Part shown: positions 11,041 through 22,105 of the stretch, piece by piece
Layout of the letters: each line of letters opens with the position of its first letter
Position numbering within the stretch: position 1 is the stretch's first letter
Notes under the pieces: model-generated
What the model was told of the DNA's origin: nothing
Database searches by the model: none
Seen by the model: the letters and a program-made list of their open reading frames with translations, nothing else
Program-made: the position numbers and the translations under genes
Assembly: GCA_949316235.1 (NCBI GenBank)
Contig: OX438758.1
Coordinates: 16,565,194-16,629,193, forward strand
Length of the DNA stretch: 64,000 nucleotides
DNA from: Oegoconia quadripuncta
Lineage: Eukaryota > Arthropoda > Insecta > Lepidoptera > Autostichidae
Reading direction: 5' to 3'

Positions 11041-11599
11041 TTTAGCTCGCTTGCGGTCGACCGCAAATTTGGTACCACGTAAGCTCCTAGAAGTAAATTA
11101 AGGTTTATCGAGTTACCATTCGAAAAAAATACAAATGAACTAACTTCTAAACGACGTATCAATAAGTGTATTATTTATAAACGACTGTATACAAGTCATT
11201 GATAATCCAAAAATATATATTTCTTCCCAAAAGTATTATAACATTAAAAAAACACGAAATACGTTATAGTAAAAAAAAAAAAAAAATCTTAACTAGCAAC
11301 ACTCACATATTCAATACTCACAATTGTTCCTTTTTACGCAATAGTGTGGAGATACTTAATTTATATTTTATTTATCAATTGAATTAAAAAAAGCTAATTG
11401 TTAGATATCGACATTTCCTAAGTTGAAAATGAAAATGTCGTATTAATTAGACTTGTTAAGTCAATAATTAGAATTTCATTTAACAATATTTTATTCACGT
11501 ACGCGGAACGGAACGGATAGTATTATTATTGTTTGTTGCAAAGTTTTTGGAGCGTTTGATAATTTAATACATTTTAGCTTACTTTGGACTTTGTTTATA
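11041..11599. other. AT-rich sequence without a recognisable gene
   Basis: Contains a 16-bp A run near 11271-11286 and no convincing coding or repeat signature. Confidence 0.5.
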
Positions 11600-12633
11600 C
11601 AGGGCGTCCCACGGCTATGCCACATGGAGGGAAAGTACCTTGAATTTTGTAGATGGAACATTTTACTGAAAGAAGACATTATTTTAATTTAAAAAACAAT
11701 TTAAACTGCATTCATAGATTTTTAAATAAGTACATGGTTGAACCGGGAATCGAACCCTTTATTTATAAAAAAAAATTACCATGTAGCTTTATCATACCGA
11801 TCGAAAGGCTTCATCATAAGGATTATTTTTTGTTAAATAACATAGTGTCAGAAATAAAAGGAAGACCATGAATTTTAACATTTTTAATACAAAATTAATC
11901 AATTTATCAAATGCTCAAAATGAGCCCCTTCCTGTTCAATACAAAGTCGCACTCTTTTGATTATTTCGCTACCTGTCGATTTTTTGATCATGTTGTGGTG
12001 GATATTTAGAATAATACGTCGAAGTTCTGTTTGTAGCTCGTGGACACTTTGATACTGGTTCTTGTAAACTAAATTTTTTACATAACCCCATAAAAAAAAT
12101 CTAATCACCCAGCCGCATTGCGATGGAGAAAATCATTTGCGCGTCTTTCGGCAGATTCAGGATACGGCATACAACCAGGTACCTACTTACTAATTACGTA
12201 TCTCTTTATCATTTTATCATGAACTTAAATTATAATAGGGAAATGATGCATACTTCTCGAGTGGGTAATTAGTATTAGTAATGATAATGTCAGTTGTATG
12301 TCCTTACGGCAATGTCAGCTTTTCATTTTTCTGAACACAATTGCACATCTAATGTTAAAATTCATGGTCTTACTTTTATTTCTGACACTATGTTATTTAG
12401 CAAAAAATAATCCTTATGATGAAGCCTTTCGATCGGTATGATAAAGCTACATGGTAATTTTTTTTTATAAATAAAGGGTTCGATTCCCGGTTCAACCATG
12501 TACTTATTTAAAAATCTATGAATGCAGTTTAAATTGTTTTTTAAATTAAAATAATGTCTTCTTTCAGTAAAATGTTCCATCTACAAAATTCAAGGTACTT
12601 TCCCTCCATGTGGCATAGCCGTGGGACGCCCTG
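11600..12633. mobile_element. Tc1/mariner-like deletion derivative with 281-bp inverted repeats
   Basis: It starts CAGGGCGTCCCACGG and ends in its complement, flanked by TA on both sides (11598-11599 and 12634-12635). The two arms, 11600-11880 and 12353-12633, are inverted copies of each other and nearly identical, so the same 72-codon open frame appears on both strands and has no coding meaning. The 472-bp core keeps only the end of a transposase gene. Each arm contains GGTTCGATTCCC, a tRNA B-box sequence (11745-11756 complement, 12477-12488). It is a non-autonomous relative of the complete element at 49048-51167. Confidence 0.85.
11899..12125 (-). pseudogene. C-terminal remnant of the mariner-like transposase
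   Basis: The remaining frame (FFLWGYVKNLVYKNQYQ ... EQEGAHFEHLIN) aligns by eye with the last 70 residues of the 353-residue transposase at 49760-50821. The third catalytic Asp expected just before FFLWGY is replaced by Arg. All upstream domains are deleted. Confidence 0.8.
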
Positions 12634-12937
12634 TATATATACATATAAACTTACATTTGGCGTTTGCAATGGGTAAGTAAGAGTGTTTAAAGAATCATCG
12701 AAATAAACCAAACAACAAAATACTAAATAGTTAAACATTTATTTTTCAGCTACGCTCCATGTACCCCGTTTTCCTTGAGGCCCTAGGACACGAGTGTATG
12801 CTGCTCAGACGGGACGGGGAGATGTTACTCCCGTCTTACATTAACACCCCGACTTGGTCGCCGGCGCATCCAATTACTCTGGGAAGACTTAGGAAGCGTG
12901 ATGAATGCCCATTATGACGGGACAGTGATGTTTTTGC
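12634..12937 (+). other. Candidate two-exon open frame, unknown protein
   Basis: A strong donor (AATGG|GTAAGTAAG, GT at 12672) and a strong acceptor (TTATTTTTCAG at 12750) define a 79-bp intron. The downstream exon 12751-12937 is open for 62 codons and ends at TGA. In the frame kept across the splice it reads LRSMYPVFLEALGHECMLLR and onward to RKRDECPL. An AATAAA lies far downstream near 13747. I do not recognise the protein; it may be a host terminal exon or another TE. The upstream exon runs into the mariner-like element, so its start is unknown. Confidence 0.3.
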
Positions 12938-14593
12938 CATCGACTCGCTAAGAAGAAGAATGAAAACGGGAAGAGAGTAAGTAGAACGTAAAGGGTTAGT
13001 GCATGTGGTTACCGACGCGTTATAAGAATTGAACCAACCTCTAAAGGATAACACTTTATACCAAAAACTTTTGTAGATTAAAAACAAACTCAGAATATTA
13101 GAGCAGACCGAACATTAGGCTTAAATAGTATGACCACTTTTCATACAAAGTAATAAGCTGCATTTAGAGTTGACCTACATATAGAAATTGGTTATTTTGT
13201 CTGGTTTCTTAGATTACTATTTTGTTTATATCTAATACCACATGAATTTATTATTTGGATACAAGCAATATGTTTATAACACACTAACCCTTATGTATAG
13301 GGATTATCACATTTGAGATAAATGTAGCAAACCTATGTATGAGAAATATATATGTAGGTGTATAATGAATGTATGAGAAAGAGGTTGACTTCTCTTTAAT
13401 GATAGCATTCCTCCCATCCCCCTCAATTAACTTCTGAATTCCCAATTGTAAATAGTTTTCAAGTTTATTTTATCTTTTCTGTATTACAATGATTTGAAAT
13501 GTAATCTTCAGCTATAAAGCGGCACCAGTGTGAGACTGGGGTAGATCATCTCTAAAAAGCCGTTGATGGAAGGAGGGATTACTCTACATCGTTGGGGATG
13601 GTTTTGGTGATTACTAATAGTCTACTTTTGATTTGCAGGGGCAGTGCTGACGAGGCCATCTACTTTTTTAATTAGTTTTAAGATATTTGTGTTATTTGAT
13701 TAAGTATTTCTTAATTTGTAAATATCATATCATTTGTATTTTCTTAAATAAATTTACATATTATTTTTTTTAGGCTGTGTATTTGATTTTATGTTCTTGA
13801 AAGAGGTCGGGTTTTCTTATGGTGCTTCTTTTTCCTGACCTTGTGATCCTTGAAACATCATTATTTCACATGAGACAAGTACTCAAAGTCTATACTTAAG
13901 TTTGACACTCACATAGTGTAAAATATATATAGTACATCTTCACCTGAAATATGCTACGATGGATTCTTATATGTATATTCAATTATCAAAATACCACAAC
14001 GTACATGTACAGGGTGGGTTTAACAATCCACAAGGTGAAAAAATATCAGTATATATCATTGTAAAAATATAGTGTAAAACTTTTTAATTAATAGACAATA
14101 GAATAGAAGATGGGAATATTTCGGAGATTAGGGTGAGAAGATTCTCTAGCAAAGTGACAGCTGTCTAAATTCACATACTCCTACAAACTCAACTTTACAG
14201 TTATGTGCCTTACGGCTGTTACATATTTTATTAGGGCCGACTTTTAAATACAAGGATTATTGAAAAAAATAATGCTTTTATACCAGGATAACATACTTTT
14301 TTTATTATTCAGATACATCCTAAACCAAAGGTAATACAATAACAAAATTAAATGTTTTATCAAATCATATTAACAAATTAAGAAAATACAAATTACATTA
14401 CATCAATTACAAATGTATCTACCTACACAGCATAATATTTACAAATACCAATTATATTGATAAATAATTGAAGTAGCTTAAACTCATAATGAAATATGTA
14501 GCTTCTCTGCCAGAGCGCTGTCCCTGAAAATCAAAAATAGGTGATTAATAATGTGAATAACAAATAAAAGCATAACTATTTCAATCGAAATAC
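12938..14593. other. Long stretch without a supported gene
   Basis: AT-rich, with scattered stops in all frames. It could include the 3' UTR of the preceding frame (AATAAA near 13747). A single TACAGGGTGGG at 14009 resembles a transposon end, but I found no partner. The 3' end of the gypsy on the right should also be here but was not recognisable. Confidence 0.4.
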
Positions 14594-16387
14594 TCAGTAC
14601 TTAATAGCGAGGTTAAGGGCTTGAAGCTGAAGTGCCCATCGGGCTAATTTTCCGGTTGGTGACTTCAATGACATGAGCCATTTCAAGGCTTGATGATCAG
14701 TGATTATAGTTGTTGGTAGCCCTTCTATGTAGCCTCGAAATTTGCTTACAGCCCATACGACGGCTAGAGCCTCTCGCTCCGTCGTCGAGTAATTTTTTTC
14801 AGCCGGAATCAAAAGTCGGCTGGCATATTCCACAGGGTGCTCTTCGGCACCCTCCCCCTGGATCAGAACAGCTCCCAAGGCATATCCGCTAGCATCTGTC
14901 TTTATGATGTACGGCTTGGATTCATCAGCTTGACGAAGGATGGGTGCGACAGTGAGACGGCGCTTTAATTCCTCGTAAGCCTTTTTCTGTTCCTCAGTCC
15001 AAGTCCAAACAGCACCTTTCTTAGTTAGTCTGGTGAGTGGTTCTGCGACGTTCGAAAATCCTTCAATGAATCGCCGGTACCAGGAGCATGTTTGTAGAAA
15101 CGAGACTAGGTGTCGGAGTGTCGTGGGCTGTGGAAGATCCAGTATCGCTGAAACTTTCCCTGGGTCCATTTTTAATCCTTCGGGCGTTATATAGTGGCCC
15201 AAGTATTTAATCGTCGAGACACAAAATCGGCACTTCACGAAGTTGACCGTGAGGTTAAATTCTCTAAGCTTTTGGAAGACTTGATGTAAATCAGCCATGT
15301 GAGCTTCAAAAGTCGGAGAAAACACGATGAGGTCATCAAGGTAAGCCAGTAATTTGATGCCGGGTAAACTTAAGCGGAGCTTATCTATCATGCGCTGAAA
15401 TGTAGCAGGCGCGTTTCGCAAGCCAAAAGGCATTCTATTGAAAACGTAAATTCCGGAGGGTGTGATGAAGCCAGTCTTTTCTTTATCGTTTTCGCTAATT
15501 CGAATTTGCCAGTATCCAGCCTTCAGATCCAGACTTGTCATATATGGCGTTGGCTTAGCCTCGTGTAGTAAGTCCTAGGGATGGGATAGGAATCAGGCGT
15601 TGTGATAGCATTTAAACGTCGATAATCAACACAGACTCTGATCTCGCCATTCGGTTTTGGGACTAAAACAGCAGGTGCAGCCCAGGGAGTTGGGCGTGCT
15701 TCAATGATATTTTCATTGACCATCTTTTCGACCTCTTTTTGCAGAATGTCTCTACGAGGTGGTGACAGACGATATGGTGGAACAGCAATTGGTCCCTTGG
15801 TTCCAGTATCTATGGTATGTTCAACATCTTTGGCAGGTTGTCCATTAGGAATGAATACATCTTGATTCTGCCTCAGCAATGCTTCAAGCTGTTTATGTTC
15901 ATTATGGTTGAGCACTTCATTCGGAGGCAAATCAATGTCTAGCAGATTTATACCGATGTCGCGAGGATCTGGGAACAAATTCTGTGAACGTGGAGATAAT
16001 TCTACTTCTTGCAGATGCACGTTCATTTGAGCGTCTCTAAGCATGTAATTCCACCGTGATTGAGGCGAAAATCCGTCAAAGACCTTGTTTTCGGACTTGG
16101 ATGTGTTCGGCTCAAGACGTCTCAGTTTCGGATACGTTGCTGCGCTCTCGACCTCAGCTGTCGCTGCCTCTTCGGGAATGCTTCTTCCGAAGGATGCCAA
16201 TGATATCGGCGTTGCTGCGTTTTCTGAGTTGTTGCGATGTGGGAAGCTCTCAGGTACGTTCTGAACCTTTTCTTCAAATCTCGCGAAGTCCTCAGTGAAC
16301 AATTCGTTAACAACATGATCGCTATAGAATTGCCAGGTGAACTGTGCCAAATTGAGGATCATCCCAGCAGTTTCAAGAAATCCTATC
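14594..16387 (-). pseudogene. Gypsy protease end, RT and partial RNase H (left half of the split element)
   Basis: The stretch 16387-15538 carries the end of the protease region, a linker, and the RT start (VPKPNGEIRVCVDYRRLNAI). After a one-base loss near 15575 the frame 15541-14594 continues RT (TSLDLKAGYWQIRIS, FGLRNAPATFQRM, LLAYLDDLIVFS with the YLDD catalytic box) and RNase H (IKTDASGYALGAVL, YSTTEREALAVVWAV). It stops at LNLAIKY inside RNase H, so the C-terminal part and integrase are gone. The copy is dead by split, frameshift and truncation. Confidence 0.9.
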
Positions 16388-16570
16388 TGTGCTGGTGCAA
16401 AATAATAATTCAACTTATTTAATTAAAGTACCTTTATTGTAAGAACACAATACAAAACTCAGATCTCTAAACAATCGCTCCCCCACCATCGTCCAACCAA
16501 AACCCACACACTTTCCACAGACAATCAAGGCAACGCCCATAGATTAGAAAACTATAATACTACCACAACA
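16388..16570 (-). repeat. 3' LTR of the inner gypsy
   Basis: 183 bp, TGTGCTGG...CACAACA on the plus strand, preceded on the element's coding strand by the purine tract at 16571-16583. One difference from the partner LTR. Confidence 0.95.
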
Positions 16571-16634
16571 TCCCCTCTTTTAAGATAATGAAATTAACAA
16601 AAACAAAATATAATATTATTATTATCTTTTGAAA

Positions 16635-17123
16635 TTACCATGCTAAAAAATTACAATCATAATCTTCTAAATACCTGGGAGGAACTCTTATTCTCTCTGG
16701 CCTCTGCCTAATTACCTCCTGGTTTGGATCTCTAAATTCAACCTCATCAGAATTATCTTCATCATCATTACTACCCTGATCAGTTACAATTGTAACATAA
16801 TCTTCATTAGACCCATTTCCCTCCTTTTCAAGACCTACCCTATTTCTATTCTCATTACTTTTATTACTATTTTGACTACCCATGTCCTCCTCGCTATCTT
16901 TAGCTTCCTGGAAAGGCGCTGGAACCAAATGCCATCTATTTCTTCTATAATTTACTCCTTTGACTTGTACAAAGTATGACCTGGGTTCCTTCGCCTTTCT
17001 CACAATAGTGCCATGTGAACGCAAGTCAATAACCCATACCCTATCTCCTACTTCTAATTCTTTTAGCATAACCACTCTATGTCTCTTATTATAATTTTTT
17101 TGCCATTTTTTCCCTGCTATCAA
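16635..17123 (-). CDS. Integrase C-terminal region of the inner gypsy, shifted frame
   Basis: This 162-codon frame overlaps the end of the 1149-codon pol frame by 35 bases. It holds the SH3-like integrase tail (VGDRVWVIDLRSHGTIV, PRSYFVQVKG, RNRWHLVPAP) and an acidic low-complexity segment. The switch between frames lies at a run of seven A on the coding strand (17095-17101), where one A fewer would fuse the frames. This could be a one-base insertion, a sequencing slip, or less likely a programmed frameshift. It is probably part of the same polyprotein rather than a separate gene. Confidence 0.7.
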   Translation of the reverse strand: MIAGKKWQKNYNKRHRVVMLKELEVGDRVWVIDLRSHGTIVRKAKEPRSYFVQVKGVNYRRNRWHLVPAPFQEAKDSEEDMGSQNSNKSNENRNRVGLEKEGNGSNEDYVTIVTDQGSNDDEDNSDEVEFRDPNQEVIRQRPERIRVPPRYLEDYDCNFLAW

Positions 17124-20100
17124 TTCTTTTTGACAGGAAATTATCTTGCATATCTAGCTTTACATTTAAATTCTCAGGATAAACTGGCAAAATTTCTCTT
17201 ATTTTCCTATTAAACATAAGCTCACTAGGACTATAACCAGTCTCCAATGGGGTGTTTCTGTAACTTAACAAGGCTAAATAAATATCATTATTCTTCTTGA
17301 GTAAATTCTTTGCTATTTTAACTCCCGCCTCTGCACACCCATTACTCTGAGAGAAATATGGACTACTGGTAATGTGAACAAAATTATATTCTTTAGCAAA
17401 CTGCTCAAATTTACTTTTAAATTGTGTACCACAATCTGTTCTCACCACTTCTGGTATGCCATAGCGAGCAAATGTTTCCTTACAACACCTTATTAAAGAA
17501 GTTTCAGTTAAATCAAGTAGTTTAAATATTTCAATAAATCTTGAATAATAATCTATAATAACAACATACCAATTACCTTCATATTTAAACAAATCAATAC
17601 CAATCTTTTGCCAAGCTCTTGAAGGCATGGCCTCTAGAAGCATAGGCTCTCTACTATTAATTCTCTCTTGAACACATTCTGGACAATTTTCAACCAAAAC
17701 TTTTATTTGAGATGACAACCCTAACCACCAAACAGATTGCTTAGCTCTTTCTCTGCATTTGGTAATGCCTAGATGACCCTTATGAATATCGTCCAAAATA
17801 TGTCTTTGCAAACTTGATGGTATAACTAACCGACTATTATAAAGTAAAAATCCCTCTTGCATACAAAAATTATGTCTATATTGGTAATAATCTTTTAATT
17901 CCGGAGGTACCTTAGATCTTATAGGCCAACCCTTTTCCGTATATGAAACTAAATGTTGACAAATTTCACATTTTTGCTGTTCCAATTTTATCTTACTTAA
18001 CTTGCTATCTTCTATACAGCTTTTTGTAACCATGTTAATACACATTTCTTTAGTTTCACTCTCAGTATAGGATAAGGGCGCCCTTGACAATGCATCAGCT
18101 ACAACTAAAGTCTTTCCTGGAACATAAACAACCTCATATGAATATCTCATTAACTGTAACCTGAACCTAAGAAGCCTGGGTGTTAAGTCATCAATAGGTT
18201 TGGTTTGCAAAATCTGAACTAAAGGCTTATGATCTGTTTCTAAAGTTACTTTTATACCTACAATATAATCCCTAAACTTTTGAACAGCCCAAGCTAAAGC
18301 TAAGCATTCTTTTTCTATCTGTGCATAATTTTTTTCTGTATTATTTAATGTCCTACTGGCAAAAGATACTACTTCCCTATTCCCTGACTGATCTTCTTGT
18401 AGCAAAACTGCTCCTAAACCATAAGAACTACTGTCTGCTGATATAATAACTTTTTTTGTTGGATCATAATGTTTTAGTGTTGGAGCAGTTGCAATGAGCT
18501 GTTTTATTTTGTTAAATGCACTCTCCTGATGTATGTCCCATTTGTAAACAATTCCATCCCTTAATAAATCATTTAATGGCTGAAGTATATTAGTCTTATT
18601 TGGTATAAACCGACCCACATAATTAACTAACCCCAAAAATTGCATCAATTCTTTTTTGTTACCTGGTACTTTAAATTTTAAAATACTTTCAACCCTCTCT
18701 GGATCCAAGGAAACCCCTTTTTCACTAATAACATGTCCCAAATATGTTATTTTCTCAACCCCAAACACACATTTATTTTTATTTATAGTCAATCCTTCTT
18801 TACTTAATCTAGATAATACTTCTTTTAATAACCTGTTATGGCTAATTCTGTCTTTAGTAAATATTAAAATATCGTCAACATGGATCACAACGCCTTCTAA
18901 ATCATGAAACAAATTTGAGAACTTCATAGAGAAATATTCAGGTGCACAATTAAGTCCCATCGGTAAACGGTTATACATGAATCTACCAAAAGGTGTCAAA
19001 ATTGTAGTTAGCTTTTTAGAATCCTCGTTTAAATTAATTTGGTAAAATCCAGATGTAGCATCAATTTTAGAATATATTCTAGACCCTTTGAGTCTTCCTA
19101 AAGTAGTTTCAACCCTAGGTATGGGAAATATGGGCCTTACAATATTTTTATTAAGTGCTGTAAAATCCCCACAAATCCTGACACTTCCATCTGGTTTAGG
19201 CACCACTACTATAGGAGAAACAAACATTGTTGGTTCCTCTATTGGACTGAGGACCCCTAATTTTACTAACTTATTCAATTCCTGTTTTACCTTATCCAAT
19301 AAAGGTATGGGAACAACTCTTGGAGTGGTTTGTACAAAAGGGGTAGGATTTTCTATTATTTTTATTGAAAACTTATCTTTAAAAGTACCCAGGTCATCAA
19401 AAATTCCTGGAAATTCTTTTTCTATTTGTTCACAAGAAATAACATCTGCTTCGCTACACCTGACCATACTGCATAAGTTTAACATATTCATTTTCCGAAT
19501 AGCCGGTCTACCTAAAATTGGACATTGTAAATTATCTATAACACAAGCTTGCCCTGCATAAATCTTGTTTAAATATTTTAGTTGAATATAAATATAACCT
19601 CTAACTTTTAATGGGTTCCCATCTGGACCACGAATTATCTCTTTACAAGGCCACATTTTACATTTATTATGTATCAGCGAACTGGGAATGGCTACTATAT
19701 CTGCTCCAGTATCAATTAAAAACTTTAATACCTTGCTAGTCCCTCCTAGGCTTGTATCTACATCCACTTGAAACTCCTCTCCTGCTTCTGTCATATTAAC
19801 CCTCTTGTTATCTCTGCAGCACTTGGCGAAGTGTCCGGTCTTGTTACACTTGTAGCATGACACCATTGCAGCGGGACATTTTTCTTTAGGATGAATACCC
19901 ACTTTCCCGCACCACCAACACTTCTTTCTTGCAAAACCAGCCTTCTGCTTTTCCATCTTGTTTAATTGAAAATTCTCACTTGGCTTATACTTCTCCTGAA
20001 ACTGGAGTGCCTGTTCTGCTTGTTTACATATATTTATTGCCTCTTCTAATTTTAATTCAGACTTCAGCTGCATTTTTTCACTCGTCTTTTGGTCTCTTAT

Positions 20101-20538
20101 ACCTACTATCAATCTGTCTCTTATTAATTCCTCCTGTAGCTCACCATATGCGCATCCTTCGGCCAAAACATGTAATTCCCTCACGAAATCCGCTACCGTT
20201 TCTCCTTCTTTCTGAATTCTGGAATTAAATTTTACTCTCTCATACACCACGTTTCTTTTGGGTTTGAAGTACTTGTCTAAGCCTGCCAATACTCCATCAT
20301 AATCCTTGCAATCTTCTAGCTTTAATTGTTTTAACAATTGTTCCGCTTTTTCGCCCAAACAGTAAATAAGTAAATTTATTTTGTCCTCTTCCTTCTTTGT
20401 ATCATTTTTAGTTATAACTAAATATCTTTGGAATCTTGTCCGCCATTTATCCCAATTTTCTGGCTCTTGAAAATTGAATTCGCTGGGAATTTTTACAACG
20501 ACGGGGGCCGCTTTCACGCCCGCTTCTTCTTGCGACAT
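17089..20538 (-). CDS. Gag-Pol polyprotein of the inner gypsy (1149 residues)
   Basis: One frame contains gag, two zinc knuckles (CWWCGKVG...C and CYKCNKTGHFAKCC, about residues 210-245), aspartic protease (FLIDTGADIVAIP), RT (VHVDDILIF box, PMGLNCAPEYFSM), RNase H (SADSSSYGLGAVL, NYAQIEKECLALAW), integrase zinc-binding HHCC (HKGHLGITKC, CPECVQ) and DDE core (IGIDLFKYEGNWYVV, RTDCGTQF, SQSNGCAEAG). Start at 20538 follows the primer-binding site by about 20 bases. The protein makes particles, copies the RNA and integrates the cDNA. It is intact up to the integrase C-terminus, where the frame shifts into 17123-16635. Confidence 0.93.
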   Translation of the reverse strand: MSQEEAGVKAAPVVVKIPSEFNFQEPENWDKWRTRFQRYLVITKNDTKKEEDKINLLIYCLGEKAEQLLKQLKLEDCKDYDGVLAGLDKYFKPKRNVVYERVKFNSRIQKEGETVADFVRELHVLAEGCAYGELQEELIRDRLIVGIRDQKTSEKMQLKSELKLEEAINICKQAEQALQFQEKYKPSENFQLNKMEKQKAGFARKKCWWCGKVGIHPKEKCPAAMVSCYKCNKTGHFAKCCRDNKRVNMTEAGEEFQVDVDTSLGGTSKVLKFLIDTGADIVAIPSSLIHNKCKMWPCKEIIRGPDGNPLKVRGYIYIQLKYLNKIYAGQACVIDNLQCPILGRPAIRKMNMLNLCSMVRCSEADVISCEQIEKEFPGIFDDLGTFKDKFSIKIIENPTPFVQTTPRVVPIPLLDKVKQELNKLVKLGVLSPIEEPTMFVSPIVVVPKPDGSVRICGDFTALNKNIVRPIFPIPRVETTLGRLKGSRIYSKIDATSGFYQINLNEDSKKLTTILTPFGRFMYNRLPMGLNCAPEYFSMKFSNLFHDLEGVVIHVDDILIFTKDRISHNRLLKEVLSRLSKEGLTINKNKCVFGVEKITYLGHVISEKGVSLDPERVESILKFKVPGNKKELMQFLGLVNYVGRFIPNKTNILQPLNDLLRDGIVYKWDIHQESAFNKIKQLIATAPTLKHYDPTKKVIISADSSSYGLGAVLLQEDQSGNREVVSFASRTLNNTEKNYAQIEKECLALAWAVQKFRDYIVGIKVTLETDHKPLVQILQTKPIDDLTPRLLRFRLQLMRYSYEVVYVPGKTLVVADALSRAPLSYTESETKEMCINMVTKSCIEDSKLSKIKLEQQKCEICQHLVSYTEKGWPIRSKVPPELKDYYQYRHNFCMQEGFLLYNSRLVIPSSLQRHILDDIHKGHLGITKCRERAKQSVWWLGLSSQIKVLVENCPECVQERINSREPMLLEAMPSRAWQKIGIDLFKYEGNWYVVIIDYYSRFIEIFKLLDLTETSLIRCCKETFARYGIPEVVRTDCGTQFKSKFEQFAKEYNFVHITSSPYFSQSNGCAEAGVKIAKNLLKKNNDIYLALLSYRNTPLETGYSPSELMFNRKIREILPVYPENLNVKLDMQDNFLSKRIDSREKMAKKL

Positions 20539-20562
20539 GTTTTTCTGCCACCGCTGTCACCA

Positions 20563-20745
20563 TGTGCTGGTGCAAAATAATAATTCAACTTATTTAATTA
20601 AAGTACCTTTATTGTAAGAACACAATACAAAACTCAGATCTCTAAACAATCGCTCCCCCACCATCGTCCAACCAAAACCCACACACTTTCCACAGACAAT
20701 CAAGGCAACGCCCATAGATTATAAAACTATAATACTACCACAACA
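20563..20745 (-). repeat. 5' LTR of the inner gypsy
   Basis: 183-bp copy of the left LTR with one difference. The primer-binding site TGGTGACAGCGGTGGC follows directly on the minus strand, and the duplication CTATC lies outside at 20746-20750. Confidence 0.95.
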
Positions 20746-20750
20746 CTATC

Positions 20751-21967
20751 CCCAGGAGCGTTTTGTTATGCTTCGCCTCCGGGAGCACGAGGAAGGTTGT
20801 GGGAATGGTACGTCCACACAGTTTCACATCAACCTGTGTCACTAAGACAGGTTGTATCTTTGATATGCCATCAGCCATGCTAAGGTTAACTTGTTCCTTT
20901 CTAAAAGCGTAACCTTGTTCCAGAAGTTGTCTGTAAAGGGTGTAGGAAGCAACGCTTGTTTTTGCACCAGTATCAACATAAGCGTACCCATTCATGCCAG
21001 CAATCTCAATGAATAGCACTGGCCGAGGCTTGATGCAGGTTTTGACGTTGAGTGCACAGAAACTGATATTTTCATGCTTAACATTTTTCAGGGTCTTGCC
21101 AGCACATGTCGCGCAGTTGGTGCGGACAACGCCGGGTGCACCGCAGCCGTAGCATGAAACCTTAGGACCAGATGTAGATGGGCACTGTTCAATGAGTGGA
21201 GCAGATTCTTGATTGGCTACTGCGTTCTTCTCGTTTCTCATCTTCTTTCGACATACTTCAGAGGTATGGCCGGTATTTTTGCAGTAACCGCACTTGACTT
21301 TTCCAGGACGAGGTGCTTGATTAGTTTCCGCGGGCTTAGACGATGTAGAAGAGACTTTTCTTTGCCCTTTTTCTTCAGCAACTTTTTCTTGTAGAACTTT
21401 TTCTACACCTCTAGCAGATTCGACCAACTGATCAAAAGTAGTTGCTGAGTTACGGGGAATTTTATCGCGAATTTCCCACCGTAGCAGCATATACACCATG
21501 TCCATTTGTTGAGTCTCCGGATGTTTCGGCGCTGGTAGAAATGAGAAGAGCGTTCTCTTTTTAGCAATGAAGTCTTCTGTCTTTTCATTTCCTTCTTGCT
21601 TGATTCCGAAAAGCTCGTTATAAAGCAAGTGTGTTGGTGTCTTCGGTGCGTATTTTTGTCTCAGCTTGTCCTCAAAATCTTTATAGGTACTGGCAGAATC
21701 TTTCTCGCCGTTCCACCAGTTACTCGCTTCGTCGGTGAGCAATAATGGCAGTCCTTTAAGCACATCATAATCGGACAGATCTTCTAGTTCCTTGAAAAGT
21801 TTAAGAGTAGCCAGAAAGGATTCCACTGAGTCTTTATTTCCACTAAATCGAGCAGTACAATCGACTAAGGTCTTCTTCTTCTGACAGTGTATGGATCTGA
21901 TAAGCTCCCGTTGATGTTGCTTTTGCGCCTCCAGCCAGGATGTGAATTGCTCGTTGCTCATCGCCAT
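20751..21967 (-). pseudogene. Gag and protease start of the split older gypsy
   Basis: The frame starts with MAMSNEQFTSWLEAQKQHQ at 21967 and stays open for about 406 codons to the insertion point. It has a gag core (ASNWWNGEKDSASTYKDFED, YAPKTPTHLLYNELF), a CCHC knuckle (CGYCKNTGHTSEVC), a second Cys cluster (CYGCGAPGVVRTNC) and a protease motif (YVDTGAKTSVAS). The reading frame itself is undamaged here; the gene is broken by the insertion at 20750. Confidence 0.9.
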
Positions 21968-22105
21968 CTTCGGTTCTTCCTCCTCAATCTTCGTCTTGAA
22001 GTAGCAGCTAGTAGTTCGTCCGGAACGCGTAACGTAGAACTTCGGTGCGTTTTTCTTCTCCGCCAGAGTGGATTCTTCTTCAGGCCACGAGTTGGAGCGC
22101 CACTT

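Larger units (their letters stand above)
16388..20745 (-). mobile_element. Complete young Ty3/gypsy retrotransposon (4358 bp)
   Basis: Both ends are 183-bp LTRs differing at one position (G/T near 16547 and 20722). A perfect 5-bp target duplication CTATC flanks it (16383-16387, 20746-20750). The primer-binding site TGGTGACAGCGGTGGC abuts the right LTR on the minus strand, and a purine tract AAAAGAGGGGA abuts the left LTR. It sits in the protease-RT junction of an older gypsy. Only the C-terminal end of integrase shows a frameshift. Confidence 0.95.

Noticed and set aside
11745..12488. Possible tRNA genes at the B-box sequences
   Set aside because: No A box, anticodon arm or acceptor stem could be assembled; only the B-box/T-arm part is present, so no tRNA gene is called.
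11653..12580. Two nearly identical 72-codon frames on opposite strands (11653-11871 and 12580-12362)
   Set aside because: They are the two arms of the inverted repeat of one transposon; no protein features, so not genes.
14005..14035. TACAGGGTGGGTTTAAC as a transposon end
   Set aside because: No inverted partner found in the neighbourhood.
19088..19561. 157-codon plus-strand frame
   Set aside because: Antisense to the inner gypsy RT; no independent features.
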